Of a stretch of DNA of 64,000 bases, positions 9,736 to 16,405 are shown one piece after another (positions within the stretch are counted from its first letter, which is position 1; each line of letters begins with the position of its first letter). Source of the stretch: Flagellimonas lutimaris (GTDB lineage Bacteria > Bacteroidota > Bacteroidia > Flavobacteriales > Flavobacteriaceae); NCBI RefSeq assembly GCF_003581615.1, contig NZ_QXFH01000070.1:186001-250000 (forward strand). Direction: 5' to 3'. The notes beneath the pieces were generated by a model, which saw nothing but the letters and a program-made list of their open reading frames with translations, was not told where the DNA came from and searched no databases. The position numbers and the translations under genes are program-made.

Positions 9736-10083
9736 AGAAGTTCTAAAAAATGAACTATTTAGACATTACAACAAATTTATATTTTAATTATCGGGTTTCT
9801 TGTTAAACTCGATCAATTCCCGTTTTGCATTGATATTTGGTTATTCTTATCCACAAAACATTAAAAAACAAGCTAAATGAAAAATCTACAGATTTATGAC
9901 GTCATATTGTCAAACTGGGGATTTTCCACAAAAAAACTATGGAAAATCCATATTTTCATGGTCAAGATTTAGTCTAAATTGTTAAACAGTTATTAAAAAC
10001 TGTGTATTTCATCGATAAAATATGCAGTTCATGGTAACTTTTTCAAATGTTTTATTTACATTTAACCGTATAAAACAAATCCT
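9736..10083. other. AT-rich intergenic region with two DnaA-box-like sites
   Basis: No protein gene of normal size. It holds a perfect DnaA box TTATCCACA (9847-9855) and a one-mismatch copy TTTTCCACA (9922-9930) in an AT-rich setting between divergent uvrC and the next plus-strand genes. Two boxes are too few to call an origin, and ileS and its neighbours on the right run against the direction expected if replication started here. Confidence 0.3.
9772..9779 (-). promoter_or_regulatory. Putative -7 promoter box for uvrC
   Basis: TAAATTTG on the minus strand matches the Bacteroidetes -7 consensus TAnnTTTG and lies 36 bp before the uvrC ATG. I do not see a clear TTTG -33 box at 19-21 bp, so this rests on the -7 box only. 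Confidence 0.4.
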
Positions 10084-10173
10084 ATGGAAAACTATATCAT
10101 CGTTTTGGGAATGTACTTGATCTTGATGCTTTTCTTCAAAATCTTTTTCTCTGTTGCCACTAAAGGAGAATAA
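10084..10173 (+). CDS. Possible 29-residue single-pass membrane micro-protein
   Basis: Short frame from ATG at 10084 to TAA at 10171-10173. After MENY nearly all residues to about 23 are hydrophobic (IIVLGMYLILMLFFKIFF), then SVATKGE. This looks like one membrane helix with a short charged tail. It begins 45 bp before, and ends about 45 bp upstream of, the folate cyclo-ligase start at 10218, so the two could share a transcript. A TACATTTA sequence some 25 bp upstream is close to a -7 box. I do not recognise a family; the call rests on composition and position. Confidence 0.4.
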   Translation: MENYIIVLGMYLILMLFFKIFFSVATKGE

Positions 10174-10217
10174 ATATTAAAGTACCCCCAAACAACCTCT
10201 AAATCTTCAACAGTTAA

Positions 10218-10781
10218 ATGTTGAAACGTGAACTAAGAAAAAAATATAAAAATCTGAGAGCGGATATAACTCCATCACAGGCTTCGGATTTCGGTTTAAT
10301 TTTAGCAAACGGTTTACTCCAAATCCCAATCTGGGATTTTTTTTATTACCATATATTTTTGAGTATTGAAGAAAAAAATGAAGTGGATACACTTCCATTG
10401 ATAACTCTCCTTCAAGGTAAAGACAAAAACATAGTTGTTCCCAAAGTATCCGGTAAGAATTCCATGGAAAATTATTTACTCACCGACAGCACTCCTTTTA
10501 AAAAAAGTGCTTGGGGGGTCCCCGAACCTGTAGATGGCATTGAAATCCCTGAATCTAAAATTGATGTAGTTTTTGTGCCCCTATTGGCTTTTGATACTTT
10601 GGGTAATCGAATAGGGTATGGTAAAGGGTATTACGATACTTTTTTGAACAAATGCAGGAAGGAAACCGTAAAAATCGGCTTATCGTTCTTTGGTGCGGAA
10701 AATGAGCGAATAACCGACGTAAATGTAAATGACGTAAAATTGGATTACTGTGTTACTCCGAAAAAGGTTTATGAATTCTGA
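10218..10781 (+). CDS. 5-formyltetrahydrofolate cyclo-ligase
   Basis: ATP-dependent enzyme that converts 5-formyl-THF to 5,10-methenyl-THF, returning a storage folate to one-carbon metabolism. The 187-residue product has the N-terminal basic helix (MLKRELRKKYKNLR), the conserved KSAWGVPEP segment near 98-106, and the signature VPLLAFDTLGNRIGYGKGYYD near 121-141 that binds ATP and folate. Its 3' end overlaps the convergent lspA gene by 13 bp. Confidence 0.93.
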   Translation: MLKRELRKKYKNLRADITPSQASDFGLILANGLLQIPIWDFFYYHIFLSIEEKNEVDTLPLITLLQGKDKNIVVPKVSGKNSMENYLLTDSTPFKKSAWGVPEPVDGIEIPESKIDVVFVPLLAFDTLGNRIGYGKGYYDTFLNKCRKETVKIGLSFFGAENERITDVNVNDVKLDYCVTPKKVYEF

Positions 10782-11422
10782 TCAGCCACCGTTTCTTTCT
10801 TTTCGGCATCCTGTTTTGGAAATGCTTTCTTATTGAACACAATTAAAATACCAACCCCCGTACTAATAGCGGTATCAGCGATATTGAATACTGGTTCAAA
10901 AAAACGGAAACGTTGACCTCCCCATGATGGCACCCAATCTGGCCATGTAGTATCCACCAAAGGAAAATAAAGCATGTCCACCACCTTACCATGAAATAGG
11001 CTTCCGTATGGCTCATCTGCAAAAAGCGTAGCCACCTGACCGTTACTTTGGTCAAAAATAATTCCATAGAAAACTGAGTCTATAATATTCCCCACAGCTC
11101 CTGCGAATATTAAAGAAACAGCCAATATCAATGTCCGTGGTGATTGCTTTCTTATAATATCCCATAACCAATATCCAATTCCAAAAACGGCAAAAATCCG
11201 GAATATGGTCAAAACCAATTTTCCTGCCGGTTCCGAAATAGGCAATAAATCGCTCAATTTTGTTCCCCATGCGGCACCTTCGTTCTCAATAAAGAGAATT
11301 TTGAACCAACTGAAAACATCATGTGATTCACCAAGTATAAAACTGGTTTTGATATAGATTTTGCTTATTTGATCTACAAGCAGAATCAAGATGACAATAA
11401 TAAGGGACTTTTTTAAACTCAT
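10769..11422 (-). CDS. lspA: Prolipoprotein signal peptidase (signal peptidase II)
   Basis: Inner-membrane aspartyl peptidase that removes signal peptides from diacylated prolipoproteins; the many lipoproteins here (M23, cytochrome, META proteins and others) would be its substrates. The 217-residue product has the expected hydrophobic segments, Asp17 in LVDQISK, GNIIDS (Asn112, Asp115), the probable catalytic pair Asp149 (KVVDM) and Asp183 (FNIADTAI). It is longer than the E. coli enzyme because of an insertion at about 120-175. Its stop lies inside the convergent cyclo-ligase gene. Confidence 0.95.
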   Translation of the reverse strand: MSLKKSLIIVILILLVDQISKIYIKTSFILGESHDVFSWFKILFIENEGAAWGTKLSDLLPISEPAGKLVLTIFRIFAVFGIGYWLWDIIRKQSPRTLILAVSLIFAGAVGNIIDSVFYGIIFDQSNGQVATLFADEPYGSLFHGKVVDMLYFPLVDTTWPDWVPSWGGQRFRFFEPVFNIADTAISTGVGILIVFNKKAFPKQDAEKKETVADQNS

Positions 11423-11455
11423 GCTTTTATTAAAGGGATTGCAAAAATATGGATA

Positions 11456-12076
11456 TTATTTTGTTTTGGTAAGGAAGATATCACCTTCTATCGTCTTCAG
11501 AATAAATTGATTGTAACCGAAAGGTATTATTCCTTTTTCCACATTCCCGTATGTGCTCTCTGCAACAATATTGCCACTTGGTGCCATTACCATAATATCT
11601 CCTTTTTGAGTGGTTACCTCCACAGATTCCGAAACATTCTCCAAAGTACATCGACCATCGGACAAGGTTATATTTAAATCCTCATATTTTCCCGTGGCAT
11701 ATAGGTTGGTATTGGTCCCAAATACATCCACATATTTGTACTCGGGCACCCTTATTTCCAAAGCAATGGAAACAACTTTGTGCGCGCTGAGTTTATCATT
11801 GGGGTTTATAAAAAGAGGTTGGAAATCTGCACTTATCATAGCGGTAGTGCCGCTTTGCTCAATAGAAATCAATAAATCTTTGGCATATTCTCCTTCCATA
11901 CTGGCGGAGATTTCAACCTCATTGGAAGATGCGGTCTTCAAATCAATTCTGTAGCAATATTGGGCATCAATTTGAATGGTTTCTGTTCGTGGGTCAATAA
12001 AGGCCTTCCTTACTAATTTTTGCGCATGAATATTCACGAGCGTAAAAAAGACCACAAAAAATAATAACGCCCTCAT
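11456..12076 (-). CDS. Secreted DUF4097-like beta-helical protein
   Basis: 206 residues with a signal peptide (MRALLFFVVFFTLVNIHAQ). The mature part is beta-rich with short repeating strands such as YKYVDVFGTNTNLYATGKYE, LNITLSDGRCTLENVSESV, VTTQKGDIMVMAPSG, typical of DUF4097/putative auto-transporter adhesin head domains. No catalytic motif is visible. It begins 7 bp after the terminator behind the DksA-like gene and 33 bp before lspA, so it may depend on read-through or on its own promoter. Confidence 0.65.
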   Translation of the reverse strand: MRALLFFVVFFTLVNIHAQKLVRKAFIDPRTETIQIDAQYCYRIDLKTASSNEVEISASMEGEYAKDLLISIEQSGTTAMISADFQPLFINPNDKLSAHKVVSIALEIRVPEYKYVDVFGTNTNLYATGKYEDLNITLSDGRCTLENVSESVEVTTQKGDIMVMAPSGNIVAESTYGNVEKGIIPFGYNQFILKTIEGDIFLTKTK

Positions 12077-12082
12077 AACTAA

Positions 12083-12102
12083 AAAACGCCCGAAGGCGTT
12101 TT
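12083..12102 (-). terminator. Intrinsic terminator with UUCG tetraloop
   Basis: On the minus strand AAAACGCC-TTCG-GGCGTTTT followed by further T. The C(UUCG)G loop is an unusually stable tetraloop. It starts 2 bp after the stop of the DksA-like gene and ends 6 bp before the next start codon, so it would end or attenuate the ileS-dksA transcript before lspA. Confidence 0.85.
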
Positions 12103-12104
12103 GA

Positions 12105-12488
12105 TTATTTCTGCATGTTCTTCGCCTCGATGCTCAATGTAGCATGCGGCACAAGCTTTAAACGCTCTTTGTTGATGAGCTTTCCGGTTACTCTGCAGAC
12201 ACCGTAAGTTTTGTTCTCTATTCTCAATAAAGCGTTTTTAAGGTCGCGTATAAACTTCTCCTGTCGGATGGCCAACTGGGTGTTCGCTTCCTTGCTCATA
12301 GTCTCGGAACCTTCTTCGAATGCCTTGAACGTTGGTGAGGTATCGTCCGTACCATTGTTACCATCGTTCATATAGGAGCTCTTTAAAAGGTCCAAATGTT
12401 TTTTGGCTTTATCTATTTTTTCTTCTATCAAAGCCCTAAATTCTGCAAGGTCCTTGTCGGAGTATCTTACTGTTGAATCTTCTGCCAT
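12105..12488 (-). CDS. TraR/DksA family protein lacking the zinc cysteines
   Basis: 127-residue RNA-polymerase-binding-type protein. It has the long helical N-terminal part (residues 10-90, acidic tip region GTDDTSPTFKAFEEG) and the C-terminal globular part YGVCRVTGKLINKERL. DksA normally binds zinc through four Cys in two CxxC pairs; here only Cys98 remains, the first pair reads CRVT, and the second pair is replaced in LVPHATLSIEAK. So the fold is kept but zinc binding is unlikely. It starts 4 bp after ileS, so it is co-transcribed with it; I recall this pairing from other Bacteroidetes. Confidence 0.85.
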   Translation of the reverse strand: MAEDSTVRYSDKDLAEFRALIEEKIDKAKKHLDLLKSSYMNDGNNGTDDTSPTFKAFEEGSETMSKEANTQLAIRQEKFIRDLKNALLRIENKTYGVCRVTGKLINKERLKLVPHATLSIEAKNMQK

Positions 12489-12492
12489 TTTC

Positions 12493-15400
12493 TTAATGTT
12501 TTTGAATAAACAATTTTGTGTTCACCTCATCAAAGGCTATTGCAACACCTTCTTCAAGTTTCTCTTCAAAGTTTAGCTCAGCGGTCAACGTTTCCGTTTT
12601 GATGTAATCCTCATTACTGGAAACAGCATTTTCCACTAGGCCATCCTTCAATATTTTAATGTCAATTTTATCTGTTACCTCAAATCCTGATTCCTTTCTA
12701 AGGTTCTGAATTCGGTTTACTAGCTCTCGTGCGATACCTTCTTTTCTTAAGGTCTCATCTATGGTTACATCCAAAGCTACTGTCAAGGAACCGGAACTTG
12801 CAACCAACCAACCTTCGATATCTTGGGAACTTATCTCTACATCGGTTAACTGTAAATTAACGGTTTTATTTTCCAACTGTAGTAATAATTCTCCTTCGCG
12901 TTCAATTTTTTGAATATCCTCTTGGCCCAATTTTGACACTTCAGCAGAGATTGCTTTCATATCCTTACCAAATTTTGGGCCTAAAACCTTAAAGTTGGGC
13001 TTTATTTGCTTTACAAGAACTCCAGAAGCATCGTCCAACATCTCAATTTCCTTCACATTAACTTCAGACTTTATCAAATTGGAAACAGCTTCGATATCAC
13101 TTCGTTGTTCATCGTCCAATACTGGAATCATTATCTTTTGAAGTGGTTGGCGTACCTTTATTTTTTCCTTCTGACGGATGGAAAGTACTAAAGATGAAAT
13201 CTTCTGGGCCAACTGCATCTTGCGCTCCAGGTCTTTGTTCACCATACTGGCATCAAAAACAGGAAATTCTGCTAAGTGAACACTTTCAAAGCCTTCTTTT
13301 TTAGTGGTCGCATCCAAATCCCTGTACAACTGATCCATAAAAAACGGAGCAATCGGCGAAGATAATTTGGCTACGGTAGCCAAGCAGGTATAAAGAGTCT
13401 GATACGCAGAAATTTTATCCTGTTGGTAATCCCCTTTCCAGAAACGTCTTCTGCTCAAACGAACATACCAGTTACTCAAGTTTTCCTGCACATAATCGGA
13501 AATCATTCGTGCTGCACGGGTGGCTTCGTAATCTCCGTAAGCTTCATCCACGTTTTTAATCAATGTATGAAGCTCGGACAAAATCCATTGGTCTATCTCT
13601 GGCCTCTCTTTCAACGGAATATCAGCCTCGGAATAATCAAATTCATCAATGTTGGCATAAAGTGCCATAAAGGAATAGGTGTTGTACAACGTTCCGAAGA
13701 ACTTTCGCTTCACCTCAACAATTCCTTCGATATCAAACTTAAGGTTATCCCAAGGGTTAGCATTGGAAATCATATACCAACGTGTAGCATCGGGCCCGTG
13801 CTCTGGAAGCACCTCGAATGGATCAACAGCATTGCCCAATCGTTTGGACATTTTTTTTCCTTCCTTGTCCAAAACAAGTCCGTTCGAAACTACGTTTTTA
13901 TAAGCGATACCATCAAAAACCATAGTGGCGATAGCATGGAGGGTATAGAACCAACCGCGGGTCTGATCTACCCCTTCGGCGATAAAGTTGGCCGGGAATG
14001 CAATCCCATCATCAATGAGTTCCTTGTTCTCGAATGGATAGTGCCATTGCGCGTAAGGCATGGAACCACTATCAAACCAAACATCGATAAGGTCTGCTTC
14101 GCGTTTCATAGGTTGTCCTGATGGCGAAACCAAAGTAATGCCATCCACTATATTTTTATGCAAATCGATTTTGTCGTAATTCGACTCGCTCATGTCGCCC
14201 ACCACAAAGTCATCAAAAACATCCCTATCTAACACACCTGCCTCAACAGCTTTGGCCATTTCCGACTTTAGCTCTTCTACCGAACCAATCATCAATTCCT
14301 CTTTACCATCTTCGGTTCGCCAAATAGGCAATGGAATACCCCAATATCTTGACCTAGATAGGTTCCAATCGTTAGCGTTCGCCAACCAATTTCCAAAACG
14401 TCCCTCACCAGTAGATTTTGGCTTCCAGTTGATAGATTGGTTCAGCTCGAACATACGATCCTTTACATCGGTTACCTTGATGAACCAAGAGTTCAAAGGA
14501 TAATACAGGATGGGTTTGTCCGTACGCCAGCAGTTCGGGTAGCTGTGCACATATTTCTCGACCTTAAAGGCCTTGTTCTCAATTTTTAGTTTGATGGCAA
14601 TCTCTACATCGATTGACTTTTCAGGTGCTTCACCCTCATCGTAATATTCGTTCTTTACATATTTGCCGCCAAACTCTTTCATTTCTGGTCTAAACTTCCC
14701 TTGCAGGTCAACCAATGGTACCGGATTGTCGTTTTCATCCAGAACCAACATTGGAGGAACCTCCGGGGTGGCCTGTTTTGCCACCAACGCATCATCTGCA
14801 CCAAAGGTGGGCGCTGTATGTACAATTCCCGTACCGTCTTCGGTAGTTACAAAATCACCCGAAATAACTCTAAAGGCATTCTCCGGATTTTGGTATGGCT
14901 GCACATAATCAATCAGCTGCTCGTATTGGATACCAACCAAATCCTTGCCTACAAAAGTTTCGCCTATCAAAAATGGAATCTTTTTGTCGCCTTCTTTAAA
15001 TGCTTTTAGCTCTTCCTCTGTCTCAACTTTGGAGAACTTTCCAGAAAAATTGTAGTTGACCAAGTTTTTGGCCACCACCACATTTATCGGCTCAAAGGTG
15101 TATTGATTGAACGATTTTACAAGTACATATTCAATTTTTGGTCCAACGGTCAATGCCGTGTTCGATGGAAGTGTCCAAGGTGTGGTCGTCCATGCCAAGA
15201 AAAAGATGTCTCCCTCAACCTTCTTTAAAGATTCTGGAAGTGAATCGGTTTTAGCCTTGAACTGTGCGGTAACCGTAGTATCCGTCACATCCTGATAGGT
15301 TCCTGGCTGATTCAACTCGTGTGAACTCAACCCTGTACCTGCTTTAGGCGAATAAGGCTGAATGGTATACCCCTTATAAATAAGTCCTTTATCGTAAATC

Positions 15401-15894
15401 TGTTTAAGCAGCCACCAAACAGATTCCATATACTTAGGCTTGTATGTGATGTATGGGTCGTCCATATCCACCCAATAGCCGACTTTTTCGGTCATTTCGT
15501 TCCAAACGTCCGTATAGCGCATTACCGCTTTTTTACAGGCCGCGTTGTATTCCTCTACCGATATTTTCTTTCCAATATCTTCTTTGGTGATGCCAAGTTC
15601 CTTTTCCACGCCAATCTCCACAGGCAGGCCATGAGTATCCCATCCAGCTTTTCTTTTTACCTGAAAACCTTTCATGGTTTTGTACCGTGGAAATATATCC
15701 TTGATGGTACGTGCCATTACGTGGTGAATACCAGGCATTCCGTTTGCAGATGGAGGCCCTTCATAAAACACATAGCTCTCCTTGCCTTCCCTTGTGGAAA
15801 CGCTCTTTTCAAAAATCTGTTTGTCTTTCCAAAAGTCAAGAATTTCTTCAGATACTTTCGGCAAATCCAATCCCTTATATTCTGCAAACTTCAT
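12493..15894 (-). CDS. ileS: Isoleucyl-tRNA synthetase
   Basis: Class I aminoacyl-tRNA synthetase charging tRNA-Ile. The 1133-residue product has the ATP motif in HIGH-variant form (SANGMPGIHHVMAR, about 50-60), the CP1 editing domain with TTPWTLPSNTAL near 235, VDVWFDSGSM-like core sequence, KMSKR near 680, and a long C-terminal anticodon and accessory region. The length and motif style suggest the eukaryote-like (type 2) IleRS, a form associated with low mupirocin sensitivity; this is a family-level inference. It heads the ileS-dksA unit. Confidence 0.96.
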   Translation of the reverse strand: MKFAEYKGLDLPKVSEEILDFWKDKQIFEKSVSTREGKESYVFYEGPPSANGMPGIHHVMARTIKDIFPRYKTMKGFQVKRKAGWDTHGLPVEIGVEKELGITKEDIGKKISVEEYNAACKKAVMRYTDVWNEMTEKVGYWVDMDDPYITYKPKYMESVWWLLKQIYDKGLIYKGYTIQPYSPKAGTGLSSHELNQPGTYQDVTDTTVTAQFKAKTDSLPESLKKVEGDIFFLAWTTTPWTLPSNTALTVGPKIEYVLVKSFNQYTFEPINVVVAKNLVNYNFSGKFSKVETEEELKAFKEGDKKIPFLIGETFVGKDLVGIQYEQLIDYVQPYQNPENAFRVISGDFVTTEDGTGIVHTAPTFGADDALVAKQATPEVPPMLVLDENDNPVPLVDLQGKFRPEMKEFGGKYVKNEYYDEGEAPEKSIDVEIAIKLKIENKAFKVEKYVHSYPNCWRTDKPILYYPLNSWFIKVTDVKDRMFELNQSINWKPKSTGEGRFGNWLANANDWNLSRSRYWGIPLPIWRTEDGKEELMIGSVEELKSEMAKAVEAGVLDRDVFDDFVVGDMSESNYDKIDLHKNIVDGITLVSPSGQPMKREADLIDVWFDSGSMPYAQWHYPFENKELIDDGIAFPANFIAEGVDQTRGWFYTLHAIATMVFDGIAYKNVVSNGLVLDKEGKKMSKRLGNAVDPFEVLPEHGPDATRWYMISNANPWDNLKFDIEGIVEVKRKFFGTLYNTYSFMALYANIDEFDYSEADIPLKERPEIDQWILSELHTLIKNVDEAYGDYEATRAARMISDYVQENLSNWYVRLSRRRFWKGDYQQDKISAYQTLYTCLATVAKLSSPIAPFFMDQLYRDLDATTKKEGFESVHLAEFPVFDASMVNKDLERKMQLAQKISSLVLSIRQKEKIKVRQPLQKIMIPVLDDEQRSDIEAVSNLIKSEVNVKEIEMLDDASGVLVKQIKPNFKVLGPKFGKDMKAISAEVSKLGQEDIQKIEREGELLLQLENKTVNLQLTDVEISSQDIEGWLVASSGSLTVALDVTIDETLRKEGIARELVNRIQNLRKESGFEVTDKIDIKILKDGLVENAVSSNEDYIKTETLTAELNFEEKLEEGVAIAFDEVNTKLFIQKH

Positions 15895-15926
15895 ATACTG
15901 CTTCTTCTTCTAGAATTCCAAGTTTG

Positions 15927-15934
15927 CAAAATTA
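15927..15934 (-). promoter_or_regulatory. Putative -7 promoter box for ileS
   Basis: TAATTTTG followed by C on the minus strand, a full match to TAnnTTTG, 32 bp before the ileS ATG. No convincing -33 box. Confidence 0.4.
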
Positions 15935-16075
15935 TAAATTTAGATGGAATTATACCCTTCCTTTTGATATTAGAATTCACATAATTCCCTTAACCTAAAT
16001 ATGATAAGCAGCTTACCTACCCTTTATATTAATTTAACTATCTTACTACATTATTAACACTTAGCCATTTTAACT

Positions 16076-16336
16076 ATGAAAAGAGTACTGATTGCCGCAA
16101 TGGTATTGACTTTGTCAATGAACGTTATGACATCTTGTAGGGATACCAAAGACAAGACTGAAGAAGCCGCTGAAGAAGCTGCCAAAAGCTTGGAAGAGGC
16201 AGGTGAAGATTTAGAAAAGGCTGCAGAAAATGCCGCCGAAGCTATGGAAAAAGCTGGCGAAGAAGCCATAGACGCTGCAGAAAAAGCTGGCGAAGACATG
16301 AAAGAAGCCGCTAAAAAAGCTATAGATAGCATATAG
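16076..16336 (+). CDS. Small Ala/Glu/Lys-rich helical lipoprotein
   Basis: 86 residues. The N-terminus is a lipoprotein-like signal (MKRVLIAAMVLTLSMNVMTSC) with Cys21 as the probable lipid site, although the residues before Cys (MTS) are a weak lipobox. From residue 22 to the end the protein is an almost pure amphipathic helix built from imperfect repeats such as EEAGEDLEKAAENAAEAMEKAGEE, with no Gly/Pro breaks beyond AGE turns. This resembles late-embryogenesis-like or YtxH-like helices, but no family is certain. It is divergent from ileS and followed by a shared terminator. Confidence 0.7.
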   Translation: MKRVLIAAMVLTLSMNVMTSCRDTKDKTEEAAEEAAKSLEEAGEDLEKAAENAAEAMEKAGEEAIDAAEKAGEDMKEAAKKAIDSI

Positions 16337-16376
16337 TCCCAGAACTAGGTCATAGCAAAATATGTCAAGAAAAAGA

Positions 16377-16398
16377 AGGCTCGGAAAATTCCGAGCCT
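16377..16398. terminator. Bidirectional intrinsic terminator between convergent genes
   Basis: Stem AGGCTCGGA / TCCGAGCCT with an AAAT loop. On the plus strand it is followed by CTGTTTTTT, on the minus strand by TCTTTTTCTTG. It separates the small helical lipoprotein from the convergent TonB receptor. Confidence 0.85.
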
Positions 16399-16405
16399 CT
16401 GTTTT

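Noticed and set aside
9736..10083. Replication origin
   Set aside because: Only two DnaA-like boxes, no cluster, and the essential ileS group to the right runs against the expected direction.
13423..14121. Open frame of about 232 codons on the plus strand inside ileS
   Set aside because: Antisense to a well-supported synthetase gene; amino-acid content is not protein-like and no domain is seen.
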